Part shown: positions 8,843-17,368 of the stretch, piece by piece | Position numbering within the stretch: position 1 is the first letter of the stretch | Layout: each line of letters opens with the position of its first letter | Assembly (NCBI RefSeq): GCF_025950525.1 | Contig: NZ_JAPDGS010000003.1 | Coordinates: forward strand, 186,001-250,000 | Direction of reading: 5' to 3' | DNA: 64,000 nucleotides | Source: Stagnihabitans lacustris | GTDB lineage: Bacteria > Pseudomonadota > Alphaproteobacteria > Rhodobacterales > Rhodobacteraceae | Notes under the pieces: generated by a model | Database searches by the model: none | The model's input: only the letters and a program-made list of their open reading frames with translations | Told to the model about the DNA's origin: nothing | Position numbers and translations under genes: made by a program

Positions 8843-10702
8843 ATGATCCCGGACCCGAAGAACAGCGCAAATGTCGTGCTGCGCATCCTGGCCACGACGG
8901 ATCTGCACGCCCATGTCATGCCATGGGATTACCACGCCAACCGGCCCAGCCCCTCGGCGGGATTGGCGCGAACCGCCAGCCTGATCCGCCGCGCGCGGGC
9001 AGAGCATCCGGGGGCGCTGCTGTTCGACAATGGCGACTTTTTGAACGGGTCGCCCATGGCCGAGGTGCCGCAGGGCGAAAACCCGGTGATCGCGGCGATG
9101 AACGCCCTGGGCTATGACGCGGCCACGCTGGGCAATCACGAATTCTCGCATGGGCTGCAGGCGCTGGGGCGGGCTTTGGCGGCGTGCCGCTTTCCGATCG
9201 TGTCGTCCAACATGCTGACCGCGCGGGGCGCCACTCCGGCCGAGGATCGCCACATCGCCGCCCCCCGGCTGATCCTGACGCGCCACCTGCCCGGCGCCCT
9301 GCATCCGATCCGCATCGGCCTGCTGGGCTTTGCTCCGCCCCAGGTCGTGCAATGGGACCGCGCGGCGCTTGGCGCGGCGATGGAGGTGCGCGACATCCTG
9401 GAGGCCGCGCGCCACCATGTCGCCTGCCTGCGCGCCGAGGGGGCCGATGTGGTGATCGCCCTGTCCCATTCCGGGATTGCGGGGTCAGAGCCTCTGCCGA
9501 TGCTGGAGAATGCCACCGCCGCCCTGGCCCGCATCCCCGGCATCGACGCCCTGGTCGCAGGCCACACGCATCAGGCCTTTCCGGCGCCCGGCTATCCTGT
9601 GGCGCCGGGGATCGACCCGCAGGCCGGGACGGTCCATGGCAAGCCGGTGGTGATGCCGGGCTTTTTCGGCTCACATCTTGGGGTGATCGACCTGACCCTA
9701 AGGCATGAGGGCGGCTGGCAGGTCCAGGGCGCGACCGTGGCGCTGCGCCCCATCGCCCGGCGCGAGTCGGGGCTGCTGAAGGCGCTGACCCGGTCGGACC
9801 CGCAGATCCTGGCATTGGCCGCGCCGGCGCATCAGGCAACGCGGGATTGGGCGGCGCAAACCGTGGGGCGGACGCTGGCGCCGTTGCACTCGTATTTCGC
9901 CATGGTCGCGCCCTCGGCTTCGGTGCGGCTGATCGCGCAGGCCCAGGCCGATCATGTGCGCCACGCCCTGCAAGGCACCCCGCATGAGGGCTTGCCGGTC
10001 GTCTCGGTCGCGGCGCCTTTTCACGCCGGTGGTCGCGGCGGGCCCGAGAACTATGCCCATGTGCCCGCAGGTCGCCTGACGCGGCGCCATGTCTTTGACC
10101 TTTATCCCCATCCCAATGCCATCGCGGCGCTGTTGGTGACGGGCGCCGATCTGGCCGCCTGGCTGGAGCGGTCCTTCAGCCAGTTCAACCGGATAGACCC
10201 CGGCGCGCAGGATGCCTGGTTGGTCGATGCCGACTTCCCCAGCTTTAACTTCGACACGGTCGAGGGCCTGACCTGGGAGGTCGATCTTTCCGCCCCCGCC
10301 GCGCATGATGCCCGCGGCGGTGCGACGGGGCGCCCGCGGGGCCGCATCTGCGACCTGCGCTTCCAGGGCGCGCCGGTGGGCGCCGATCAGCGCTTTGTCC
10401 TGGCCACCAACACCTACCGGGCGACGGGCAGCGGTGGCTTTCCCGTGGGGGGTGCGGATCGCCTGGTGATCAAGGGGCCGACCGCCAGCCGCGACATCCT
10501 GACCGACCATATCGCACGGCTTGGGGTGCTGCCCCCTGCCACCCCGCCACCCTGGCGCTTTCGCGCCATGCCGGGAACCTCGGTGCTGTTTGACAGCGCG
10601 CCAGGGGCGGCGCGCTATCTGTCCGACCTCATGCCGCTGCACGCCGAGCCGCTGGAGATCACGCCCGAAGGCTTCCGCCGCTTTCGCCTGCATCTGGGAT
10701 AA
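8843..10702 (+). CDS. 5'-nucleotidase / 2',3'-cyclic-nucleotide phosphodiesterase family protein
   Basis: A 619-residue protein with the N-terminal metallophosphatase domain (TTDLHAHVMPWDY, FDNGDFLNGSP, LGNHEFSHG, LSHSGIAG, AGHTHQAF) and the C-terminal 5'-nucleotidase domain, as in CpdB. The TTDLHAHV and MPWDY segments favour CpdB over UshA. Unlike the periplasmic E. coli enzyme, no signal peptide precedes the first metal motif: the protein starts about 21 residues before TTDLH with no hydrophobic stretch. The start is uncertain because the ATG has a poor ribosome site and a TTG lies three codons upstream. The substrate is not determined. Confidence 0.82.
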   Translation: MIPDPKNSANVVLRILATTDLHAHVMPWDYHANRPSPSAGLARTASLIRRARAEHPGALLFDNGDFLNGSPMAEVPQGENPVIAAMNALGYDAATLGNHEFSHGLQALGRALAACRFPIVSSNMLTARGATPAEDRHIAAPRLILTRHLPGALHPIRIGLLGFAPPQVVQWDRAALGAAMEVRDILEAARHHVACLRAEGADVVIALSHSGIAGSEPLPMLENATAALARIPGIDALVAGHTHQAFPAPGYPVAPGIDPQAGTVHGKPVVMPGFFGSHLGVIDLTLRHEGGWQVQGATVALRPIARRESGLLKALTRSDPQILALAAPAHQATRDWAAQTVGRTLAPLHSYFAMVAPSASVRLIAQAQADHVRHALQGTPHEGLPVVSVAAPFHAGGRGGPENYAHVPAGRLTRRHVFDLYPHPNAIAALLVTGADLAAWLERSFSQFNRIDPGAQDAWLVDADFPSFNFDTVEGLTWEVDLSAPAAHDARGGATGRPRGRICDLRFQGAPVGADQRFVLATNTYRATGSGGFPVGGADRLVIKGPTASRDILTDHIARLGVLPPATPPPWRFRAMPGTSVLFDSAPGAARYLSDLMPLHAEPLEITPEGFRRFRLHLG

Positions 10703-10737
10703 GGTAACAGGAGCCTGTAACCGGAGTATCCTGCCTG

Positions 10738-11379
10738 ATGTCCGCCCTTTATGACGCCCTTCTGTTCGACCTTGACGGCACGCTGATCGACACCGAAAGC
10801 ATCGCCATGGCCTCGGGGATGGCGGCATTTGCGGCCGTGGGCCATCCGGTCGAGATCGAGTTCCTGCACCAGTTGATCGGCCGCGATCAACCGAGTTCCG
10901 TGGGCATCATCCGGGGCCATCGTCCGGGCATCGACCTTGACGCGCTGAACCGCCTTTGGTCCGAGGGGTTCCAGGGCGGCATGGCCCAGGGCCTGACACT
11001 GAAGCCCGGGGTCTTCGAATTGCTTGAGGCCACGCCGGGCCATATCCACCGCGCCGTCGTGACCTCTTCGGGGCGCGAGGGCGCGCATCACAAGATCCGG
11101 CTTGCCGGTCTTGCGCCTGCCTTTGCCACCGTGGTGACGGTGGATGACGTGACCAAGGCCAAGCCCGACCCCGAACCCTATCTTCTGGCCGCCCGGATGT
11201 TGGGCGTCGATCCAGCGCGCTGTCTGGTCTTCGAGGACAGCGAAACCGGCGCCGAATCCGCCCATCGCGCGGGCTGCACCGTGGTGCAGGTCCCCGACAT
11301 GCTGCCCTCGCAGCGCCGCTGGGCGCATCACGTCGCCGAAGATCTGGTCCTGGGCGCCCGGATGGCAGGCCTGCTGTAA
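10738..11379 (+). CDS. HAD-family phosphatase (beta-phosphoglucomutase-like)
   Basis: A 213-residue HAD superfamily hydrolase, subfamily IA with a helical cap. Motif I is FDLDGTLIDTES (nucleophile D11, acid D13), motif II is VTSSGRE, the Lys is within TKAKPDPEPYL, and motif III is CLVFEDSETG. This pattern is typical of the YfdR/YqaB/beta-PGM group acting on small sugar phosphates or related metabolites. The substrate is unknown. It follows the CpdB-like gene by 35 bases and ends at a clear intrinsic terminator, so the two may form a short nucleotide/sugar-phosphate salvage unit. Confidence 0.88.
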   Translation: MSALYDALLFDLDGTLIDTESIAMASGMAAFAAVGHPVEIEFLHQLIGRDQPSSVGIIRGHRPGIDLDALNRLWSEGFQGGMAQGLTLKPGVFELLEATPGHIHRAVVTSSGREGAHHKIRLAGLAPAFATVVTVDDVTKAKPDPEPYLLAARMLGVDPARCLVFEDSETGAESAHRAGCTVVQVPDMLPSQRRWAHHVAEDLVLGARMAGLL

Positions 11380-11380
11380 G

Positions 11381-11418
11381 CTTGCCAAAAGGAGCGGCAT
11401 ACGCCGCAAGATTTTTTT
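11381..11418 (+). terminator. Intrinsic terminator after the HAD phosphatase
   Basis: A GCGGC-ATAC-GCCGC stem-loop, extendable by an outer CTTGC/GCAAG pairing, is followed by a run of seven T. It directly follows the HAD gene stop and separates it from the repeat and SRP RNA region. Confidence 0.8.
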
Positions 11419-11457
11419 CTCGCCTCTGAGCCTTTCGGCCCAACCGGCTCGGACTAT

Positions 11458-11605
11458 GCCTCCGGCGGGGATATTTGGGAAAAGATGAAATCAAGGGGGC
11501 GGCCCGGCACATTGGCTGCACCTGTCTTTCACATTGATCCAAATACTCCCTTGCGACCTCTCCCCCTGCGCCGTTCAATTTGGCCCAAATATCCCCGCCG
11601 GAGGC
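11458..11605. repeat. Intergenic repeat pair (22-bp inverted copies)
   Basis: Positions 11458-11479 and 11584-11605 form a perfect 22-bp inverted repeat containing the family core GGCGGGGATATTTGGG, separated by 104 bases. A third, imperfect copy (11526-11550, beginning CTTTCACATTG and ending ACTCCC) lies between them. Related copies occur at about 22.7, 26.5, 31.97, 36.6 and 43.35 kb. This segment holds no gene. The repeat type is familiar from Rhodobacteraceae intergenic regions; its function is unknown. Confidence 0.75.
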
Positions 11606-11666
11606 TCTGACCGTTGCCCCCCGCGCCGTCTTGCGCAAGGTCCGCGCCCGCACTATATGACGAGTC

Positions 11667-11759
11667 GAGAGGTTGGCGCGGGCGAGTGCCTCGCCAACCC
11701 GGTCAGGTCCGGAAGGAAGCAGCCGTAACGAGCCCCACTTGGGTCGATGTCAGCCTCTC
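11667..11759 (+). ncRNA. ffs: Signal recognition particle RNA (4.5S, small bacterial type)
   Basis: The invariant apical loop GTCAGGTCCGGAAGGAAGCA (positions 11702-11721) identifies bacterial SRP RNA. The ends pair: GAGAGGTTG at the 5' side with CAGCCTCTC at the 3' side, giving a hairpin of about 93 nt. The RNA assembles with Ffh to target nascent membrane proteins. Exact ends are set from base pairing and may be off by a few bases. In many relatives dnaX follows this gene; here an rsgA gene follows instead. Confidence 0.93.
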
Positions 11760-11771
11760 ACCCCCCAACAA

Positions 11772-11800
11772 GGAGGATCACATGAGCGATGCAATCCTCC
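11772..11800 (+). promoter_or_regulatory. Hairpin sequestering a ribosome-binding site
   Basis: GGAGGAT (11772-11778) and ATCCTCC (11794-11800) are perfectly complementary and enclose the ATG of a short reading frame in a 15-base loop. The GGAGG is itself a strong ribosome site, so folding would hide it. Whether this regulates anything is inference. Confidence 0.5.
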
Positions 11801-11817
11801 GGGCCGGGCGGGTCTGA
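11782..11817 (+). CDS. Short reading frame (11 codons) upstream of and in frame with rsgA
   Basis: MSDAILRAGRV followed by TGA. It has the best ribosome-binding site in the area (AAGGAGG, spacing five to six) and lies in the same frame as rsgA, ten sense codons upstream of the rsgA ATG. It may be a leader peptide, a remnant of another gene (DnaX proteins in this group often begin MSDA, and dnaX commonly follows the SRP RNA), or the true rsgA start interrupted by a stop. The sequence alone does not decide. Confidence 0.35.
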   Translation: MSDAILRAGRV

Positions 11818-11847
11818 GCCGGGTTTCACCTTGGCGCCGGGGTCCGG

Positions 11848-12843
11848 ATGGGCTCTGATCTCTCACTGCAGGATCTGGGTTGGGATGAGGATTTCGCCGT
11901 CCAAGGCGGGTTGGGACGGCCTTTGCGCATCACCGCCGTCCACCGGGCGCGGATGCAGGCCCTGGGGCCTGAGGGCGCTGTAGAGCTGATCCCCCATTCC
12001 AGCCTGTCGACCGGGGATATCGCGGTCGGTGACTGGGTTCTGGCTGAAGGCGTTGTGGCTTTGACCGTGCTTGACCGGCGGTCGCTGGTCAGTCGCAAGG
12101 CCGCGGGCACTGGCATGGCGCGGCAGCTTATTGCGGCCAATCTGGATGTGGTCTTCGTCGTCTCGTCCTGCAATGCCGATTTCAACCCGGGGCGGATGGA
12201 GCGGTTTCTGGTCCTGGCCACTCAGGCCGGGGTTCTGCCGGTCGTGGTCCTGACCAAGGCTGACACCTGCGCAGAGCCCGAGGCGTTCCGGACCCAGGCC
12301 CAGGCGCTTGCCCGTGATCTGGCCGTCGTGGTGCTGGATGCCAAGCGCGGGGATGTGGGCGGGGCTTTGGCGCCCTGGATCGGGCTGGGGCGGACGGTTG
12401 CGCTTTTGGGCTCTTCGGGCGTCGGCAAGACGACGATTGCCAATGCTCTGACCGGAGGTGCTGCGGCGGTGCAGGAAATCCGCGACGATGACGCCAAGGG
12501 GCGGCATACGACGACGGGGCGTTACCTGGTGGCCATGAAGGACGGCGGTTGGCTGATCGACACGCCGGGGATGCGGGAAATCCAGCTGACCGATGCCGAA
12601 GAGGGCATCGCGGTGCTGTTTGGCGACCTCTCGGAACTGGCGACCAACTGCAAATTCTCGAACTGCCGGCATGCGACGGAGCCAGGCTGCGCGGTGCGGG
12701 CGGCTGTAGCGGGCGGAGAGGTCTCGGCTGACCGTGTGATGCGCTGGCAGAAGCTCTTGGAAGAAGAGCAGGCGAATTCGGTCAAGCTCGCCCGGTCGAC
12801 AAAAATCGAACGGGCGAGACGCGCGCCGGGCAAGAAGCGTTAG
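11848..12843 (+). CDS. rsgA: Ribosome small-subunit-dependent GTPase A
   Basis: A 331-residue circularly permuted GTPase that aids 30S subunit maturation. Motif order is G4 TKAD (136-139), G1 GSSGVGKTT (188-196), G2 GRHTTT (218-223), G3 DTPG (238-241), then the zinc-binding module C268, C273, H275, C281. An N-terminal OB domain precedes these. The ATG chosen has no convincing Shine-Dalgarno; the strong site belongs to the short frame 66 bases upstream. The stop overlaps the convergent thiolase stop by four bases. Confidence 0.93.
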   Translation: MGSDLSLQDLGWDEDFAVQGGLGRPLRITAVHRARMQALGPEGAVELIPHSSLSTGDIAVGDWVLAEGVVALTVLDRRSLVSRKAAGTGMARQLIAANLDVVFVVSSCNADFNPGRMERFLVLATQAGVLPVVVLTKADTCAEPEAFRTQAQALARDLAVVVLDAKRGDVGGALAPWIGLGRTVALLGSSGVGKTTIANALTGGAAAVQEIRDDDAKGRHTTTGRYLVAMKDGGWLIDTPGMREIQLTDAEEGIAVLFGDLSELATNCKFSNCRHATEPGCAVRAAVAGGEVSADRVMRWQKLLEEEQANSVKLARSTKIERARRAPGKKR

Positions 12844-14027
12844 ACGCGTTCGACCGCGATGGCGATGCCTTGGCCGACGCCGATGCACATGGTGGCCACA
12901 CCCTTTTCGCCGGGTTTCAGCTGCAGAGCGAGGGAGCCAGTGATCCGCGCGCCGGTCATGCCCAGAGGATGACCCAAGGCGATGGCGCCGCCGTTCGGGT
13001 TCACCCGCGGGTCATCATCCGCAATCCCCAGTTCCCGCAGCGTGGCAAGGCCCTGGGATGCGAAGGCCTCGTTCAACTCGATCACCGCAAGGTCGGCGAC
13101 GGTCAGCCCCAGCCGCGCCAGCAGGCGGGCGGTTGCGGGGGCCGGGCCGATGCCCATCAGGCGCGGTTCGACGCCCGCCGTCGCGCCGCCCAGGATGCGG
13201 GCCAGCGGCCGCAGCCCGTGACGGCGTGCGCCCTCCTCTGACGCAATTACCAGCCCCGCCGCCCCGTCGTTCACGCCACTGGCATTGCCCGCCGTCACCG
13301 TGCCGCCCTTGCGGAAGGGGGTCGGCAGCCGCGCCAAAGCCTCGGCCGAGGTCGCGCGGGGGTGTTCGTCTTGCGCGACCACCAGCGGGTCGCCCTTGCG
13401 CTGGGGGATCGTGACCGGGGTGATCTCGGTCGCCAGCCGCCCGTTCGCCTGCGCCGCCAGGGCTTTTTCCTGCGAGCGAAGGGCGAAGGCGTCCTGATCG
13501 GCGCGGGTGACGCCATAGGCCTCGGCGACATTCTCGGCCGTCTCGGGCATGGAATCCGTGCCGTAAGCCTGCTGCATCAAGGGGTTGATGAACCGCCAGC
13601 CGATCGTCGTGTCATGGATCTCTGCCGCGCGCGAGAAGGCGCTTTCCGCCTTGGGCATGACGAAGGGGGCGCGGGACATGCTTTCCACGCCGCCCGCGAT
13701 CAGCACATCGGCCTCACCCGCCGCGATCTGCCGTGCCGCGATCAGCACGGCATCCATGCCTGACCCACACAGCCGGTTGACCGTCGTCCCCGACACCGCC
13801 ACCGGCAGGCCCGCCAGAAGCGCCGCCATGCGGGCCACGTTGCGGTTGTCCTCTCCGGCCTGGTTGGCGCAGCCCAGGATCACATCTTCTGCCGCCGCAA
13901 TCCCCGGGTTGCGCGCCAGAAGCACCCGCAGCACATGGGCCGCCAGGTCATCGGGGCGGACTGGCGCCAGCAAGCCGCCGAAACGGCCAATCGGCGTGCG
14001 GATATAGTCGCAGATAAAGGCGTCCAT
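12840..14027 (-). CDS. pcaF: 3-oxoadipyl-CoA thiolase-like acetyl-CoA acyltransferase
   Basis: A 395-residue thiolase. The nucleophilic Cys lies in [11 protein letters not shown] at about residue 90, with the C-terminal HPLGMTGAR and CIGVGQG motifs carrying the catalytic His and Cys. The [13 protein letters not shown] and [16 protein letters not shown] segments are characteristic of beta-ketoadipyl-CoA thiolases (PcaF/PaaJ), which split 3-oxoadipyl-CoA into succinyl-CoA and acetyl-CoA. It follows the kynureninase-like gene by three bases, suggesting use in aromatic-compound breakdown. A general beta-ketothiolase role cannot be excluded. Confidence 0.85.
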   Translation of the reverse strand: MDAFICDYIRTPIGRFGGLLAPVRPDDLAAHVLRVLLARNPGIAAAEDVILGCANQAGEDNRNVARMAALLAGLPVAVSGTTVNRLCGSGMDAVLIAARQIAAGEADVLIAGGVESMSRAPFVMPKAESAFSRAAEIHDTTIGWRFINPLMQQAYGTDSMPETAENVAEAYGVTRADQDAFALRSQEKALAAQANGRLATEITPVTIPQRKGDPLVVAQDEHPRATSAEALARLPTPFRKGGTVTAGNASGVNDGAAGLVIASEEGARRHGLRPLARILGGATAGVEPRLMGIGPAPATARLLARLGLTVADLAVIELNEAFASQGLATLRELGIADDDPRVNPNGGAIALGHPLGMTGARITGSLALQLKPGEKGVATMCIGVGQGIAIAVERV

Positions 14028-14030
14028 GGC

Positions 14031-15155
14031 TTACCTCAGGATCGTGTGCAGGGCCTTGGCGAGGCGCGCGACGCCCGTGGCGGAGGTCATCACGCCGGGC
14101 GACAGGCGCAGGGTCTGGCTGCGGGCGTCCGTCGTGATGCCCTGGGCACGCAAGGAAGCGACCACGCCTTGCGCCGGATGGCTGTCGGGCAGGGCGACCA
14201 TGACGGACCCGCCGCGCCGCGCCTCGTCCCGGGGGGTCACAAGCGGCAGGTGCAGCGTGTCGGCCAGGTCGATCAATTGCGCCGTCAGGGCGCGGTTGTG
14301 CGCCAGGATCGCCGCCTGGTCCTGTTCGGCGTGCCAGTCCAGCGCCGGCAAAGAGGCCAGCGCCGCCATGCAACCCGGCGTGCCATTGTCGAACCGCCGG
14401 ATATCGGGGGCATAGCTGAAGCGCGAGATATCCCAGTTGAACGGGTTTTCCTGACTGAACCAACCGCGCAGTTCCGGTTGGCAATGGGGGATCAGGCGGG
14501 GCGAGAGATACAGAACCCCGGCCCCCGGCGTCCCGCACATCCATTTGAGCGAGGTCGAGACCGCGAAATCCACCTCGGGCGCGTTCACGTCAAAGGGCAA
14601 GAGGCCCGCGGCTTGGGTGATATCCACCCCCACAAGCGACCCCATCCGCCGGCCATGCGCCACCATGCGGGGAAGGTCGATCCGCGCCGAAGACGTCGAC
14701 GACACCCAGGTCAAGAGCGCCAGCCCCACATCCGGGGTCCAGGCGTCCAGGAAGTCTTCTTCCTCGACATGGGCGGCGCCTTGGCGCAGGGCCACGGTCT
14801 TCAGCGTGAAGCCGTATTTCTCACCCATGCCCTGCAACAGGAAATGGTTCGACGGAAAGCAATCGGCGGCCACCAGCAGCTTTTTGCCGCGCAGATGGCC
14901 CGAGGGCAGGGCGATCAGCAGGGCGTGAAAGGCCTGGGTCACGCTTTCAAAGGTGGTCAGCGAGCCCGGGGCCGCGTTGATGATGGCGCTCCAGCGGTCG
15001 ATGAAACGCTGCCTTTTGGGCAGGACCTCGGCCCATTGGCCATCATCGGCGGCGCCCCAACAGGTCGCAAACGCGCCCATGGCCGCGGCCAAATCGCGCG
15101 ACTTGTTCGGATATTGGCCGATGGAATGATACAGGAAATAGGTCTCGCCGGTCAT
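14031..15155 (-). CDS. Kynureninase-like class V aminotransferase-fold enzyme
   Basis: A 374-residue PLP enzyme of fold type I. The probable Schiff-base Lys is in STSLKWMCGTPGAG, preceded by the PLP-binding Asp in GSLVGVDITQAAG; WVSSTSSARIDL and FDNGTPGCMAAL are further class V features. The arrangement resembles kynureninase, which cleaves kynurenine to anthranilate, but it is somewhat short and other class V enzymes remain possible. The start is a Met preceded by GGAGGTGCC; a longer open frame upstream is antisense to pmbA. It heads a two-gene operon with the thiolase. Confidence 0.7.
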   Translation of the reverse strand: MTGETYFLYHSIGQYPNKSRDLAAAMGAFATCWGAADDGQWAEVLPKRQRFIDRWSAIINAAPGSLTTFESVTQAFHALLIALPSGHLRGKKLLVAADCFPSNHFLLQGMGEKYGFTLKTVALRQGAAHVEEEDFLDAWTPDVGLALLTWVSSTSSARIDLPRMVAHGRRMGSLVGVDITQAAGLLPFDVNAPEVDFAVSTSLKWMCGTPGAGVLYLSPRLIPHCQPELRGWFSQENPFNWDISRFSYAPDIRRFDNGTPGCMAALASLPALDWHAEQDQAAILAHNRALTAQLIDLADTLHLPLVTPRDEARRGGSVMVALPDSHPAQGVVASLRAQGITTDARSQTLRLSPGVMTSATGVARLAKALHTILR

Positions 15156-15257
15156 TTGGCACCTCCGGAGGATAGGGTTAGGGGGCTTGGGCGCAAGGTG
15201 CAAGCCTTGAGGTCTGCGCGGCCTTGCCCCATATCTAAAGCCGAAAGGGGAATCCCC

Positions 15258-16595
15258 ATGCATGATCTGAATGACCTGACCGCCCGCCTTCTGGCCGAGG
15301 CCAAGAAGGCCGGGGCGCAATCGGCTGATGCCATCGCGGTCCATGGCCAAAGCCTGTCCATCGACATCCGCAAGGGGGCCCTGGAACAGGCCGAGCGCGC
15401 CGAGGGGATCGAGGTCGGGCTTCGCGTCCTGATCGGCGGGCGGCAGGCCTGTGTTTCGGCCTCGGATGTGTCGGGTGCGACCTTGGCGCGGCTGGCCGAA
15501 CGTGCGGTCGCCATGGCGCGCGAGGCGCCCGAGGACCCGACCGCGGGTCTTGCCGATCCCGACCAACTGGCGCGCGACTGGGACGCCGCCGCTTTGGAGC
15601 TGTCGGACCCGGCCGAGGAACCCTCGGCGGCGGAACTGGAGGCGGGCGCGCGGGCGGTGGAGGCAGCCGCCATGGCGCCGGGCGTGGTGCAGGTCGAGGC
15701 CTCGGCCGGGTATTCGCGGCGTGCCATCCATCTGGCGATGTCGAACGGGTTTTCCGGCGGCTATGGGCGGACGTCCCATTCGCTGTCGGCGGTGGCTTTT
15801 GTCGGTGAAGGCACCGGGATGGAGCGCGATTGGGCCGCCGAGGGCCGCATCTTTGCCGCCGATATGCCCGGCGCCGAGGAGATCGGTGCAAGGGCTGCCG
15901 AACGCGCTTTGTCGCGGCTGGGGGCCAGCAAGCCGCCGACCGGGGCCTTTCCGGTGCTGTTCGATGAACGCGTCGCCTCGTCCTTGATCGGGCACCTGAT
16001 CAATGCGGTGAATGGGTCGATGATCGTGCGCGGGACATCCTGGCTGCGCGACAAGCTGGGGGCACAGGTCCTGCCGCGCGGCATGTCGGTGATCGAGGAC
16101 CCGCGGCGCGCGCGCATCCCGGGCTCTCGGCCCTTTGACGGTGAGGGGCTGGCGACCAAGCGGCGGCTGATCGTCGATGACGGGATGCTGACGGGCTGGA
16201 CGCTGGACCTGGCCACCGGGCGCAAGCTGGGGATGGCATCGACTGGGAACGCCTCACGCGGGACGGGGGCGCCGCCCTCGCCTTCGACGACGAACATAGA
16301 CCTGACGCCGGGGGCTTTCACGCGAGAAGACCTGTTGGCGCAGATGGGGACGGGGTTGCTTGTGACCTCGCTGATCGGGTCGACGATCAATCCGACGACG
16401 GGGGATTATTCCCGTGGCGCCAGTGGGTTCTGGGTGGAAAACGGCCAGATCATCCGTCCGGTCAACGAATGCACCATCGCGGGGAACCTGCATGAGATGC
16501 TGGCGGGGCTGATCGCTGCCAATGACGCCAAGGACCATCACGGCACGCGGGTGCCCTCGCTTTTGGTGCAGGGGCTGATGCTTGCCGGGGAGTGA
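15258..16595 (+). CDS. pmbA: TldE/PmbA-type metalloprotease subunit
   Basis: A 445-residue member of the TldD/PmbA family (modulator of DNA gyrase), which pairs with TldD to form a protease that processes small peptides. Family features include the N-terminal SADAIAVHGQSLSIDIRKG, the central GYGRTSHSLSAVA, and the C-terminal ASTGNASRG, STTNIDLTPG and GDYSRGASGFWVENG. PmbA lacks the HExxxH metal site found in TldD, and none is seen here. No tldD is in the window. The stop region overlaps the next gene by 14 bases. Confidence 0.93.
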   Translation: MHDLNDLTARLLAEAKKAGAQSADAIAVHGQSLSIDIRKGALEQAERAEGIEVGLRVLIGGRQACVSASDVSGATLARLAERAVAMAREAPEDPTAGLADPDQLARDWDAAALELSDPAEEPSAAELEAGARAVEAAAMAPGVVQVEASAGYSRRAIHLAMSNGFSGGYGRTSHSLSAVAFVGEGTGMERDWAAEGRIFAADMPGAEEIGARAAERALSRLGASKPPTGAFPVLFDERVASSLIGHLINAVNGSMIVRGTSWLRDKLGAQVLPRGMSVIEDPRRARIPGSRPFDGEGLATKRRLIVDDGMLTGWTLDLATGRKLGMASTGNASRGTGAPPSPSTTNIDLTPGAFTREDLLAQMGTGLLVTSLIGSTINPTTGDYSRGASGFWVENGQIIRPVNECTIAGNLHEMLAGLIAANDAKDHHGTRVPSLLVQGLMLAGE

Positions 16596-17352
16596 CCTGC
16601 CCCTGATCCTGGGTGCCGCCGAGGCCGCGGGGCAAATCGCCCTGCGCTTTTGGCGTGCCGCGCCCCAGGTCTGGGAAAAGCCCGACGGCCAAGGTCCTGT
16701 GACCGAGGCCGATCTTGCGGTGAACGCGCATCTGGAGCGCATCTTGCGTGCGGCGCGGCCCGACTACGGCTGGCTGTCGGAGGAAAGCACCGACAATGCC
16801 GACCGCCTGGGCAAGGATTCGGTCTTTGTGCTGGACCCGATCGACGGGACACGGTCTTTCATCGAAGGGGCCGAGAGCTTTTCGATCTCGCTGGCCGTCG
16901 TGACCCATGGCCGTCCGGTGGCGGCCGTGGTGCATCTGCCGGCGACGGGCGTGACCTATGCGGCCCATGCGGGCGGGCCTGCCACCCGGAACGGCGCGGT
17001 GATTGCGCCGCGTGTGACGCCTGACCTGCCGCAGGTGCTGACCAACCGGACGGCGCTGGATGCCGAGTTCTGGCCGGGCGGCGTGCCAGTGGTAAAGCGC
17101 AACTTCCGCGCCTCGCTGGCATGGCGGTTTTGTCTGGTGGCGGAGGGGGCTTTCGACGGCCTGATCTCGATGCGGCCGGCTTGGGAATGGGATACGGCGG
17201 CGGGGGCCTTGATCGCGGAGCGGGCGGGGGCAAGGGTGACAGACCCTTCGGGCGCGCCGCTGGTCTATAACGCAGCGCATCCGATGGCGCCGGGGTTGTT
17301 GGTGGCGCCGCCGGGGTTGCATGGGGAATGGATGGCGCGGCGGGCAGGGTGA
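16582..17352 (+). CDS. Inositol monophosphatase-family phosphatase (CysQ-like)
   Basis: A 256-residue protein of the Mg-dependent, Li-sensitive phosphatase family. Metal-binding motifs are visible as WLSEES, then DPIDGTRSFIEG, and the C-terminal WEWDTAAGALIAERAGA. The DPIDGTRSF variant and the WLSEES segment resemble CysQ, the 3'(2'),5'-bisphosphate nucleotidase that recycles PAP from sulfate assimilation, but inositol or histidinol phosphatases are close relatives. It appears to start at a TTG inside pmbA, 14 bases before that gene's stop, so the two are coupled. Confidence 0.8.
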   Translation: MPGSDLPLILGAAEAAGQIALRFWRAAPQVWEKPDGQGPVTEADLAVNAHLERILRAARPDYGWLSEESTDNADRLGKDSVFVLDPIDGTRSFIEGAESFSISLAVVTHGRPVAAVVHLPATGVTYAAHAGGPATRNGAVIAPRVTPDLPQVLTNRTALDAEFWPGGVPVVKRNFRASLAWRFCLVAEGAFDGLISMRPAWEWDTAAGALIAERAGARVTDPSGAPLVYNAAHPMAPGLLVAPPGLHGEWMARRAG

Positions 17353-17368
17353 ACCCCGCCGCTTGGGG

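Noticed and set aside
11458..11605. CRISPR array
   Set aside because: Copies are inverted, irregularly spaced and scattered over the window, with no cas genes.
13935..15257. Extended + frame upstream of pmbA
   Set aside because: It is antisense to the thiolase and kynureninase-like genes; PmbA starts normally at MHDLNDL.
14031..15995. Extended frame giving the kynureninase-like protein about 280 extra N-terminal residues
   Set aside because: The added part is antisense to pmbA and the gene has a proper ribosome site at the internal Met.
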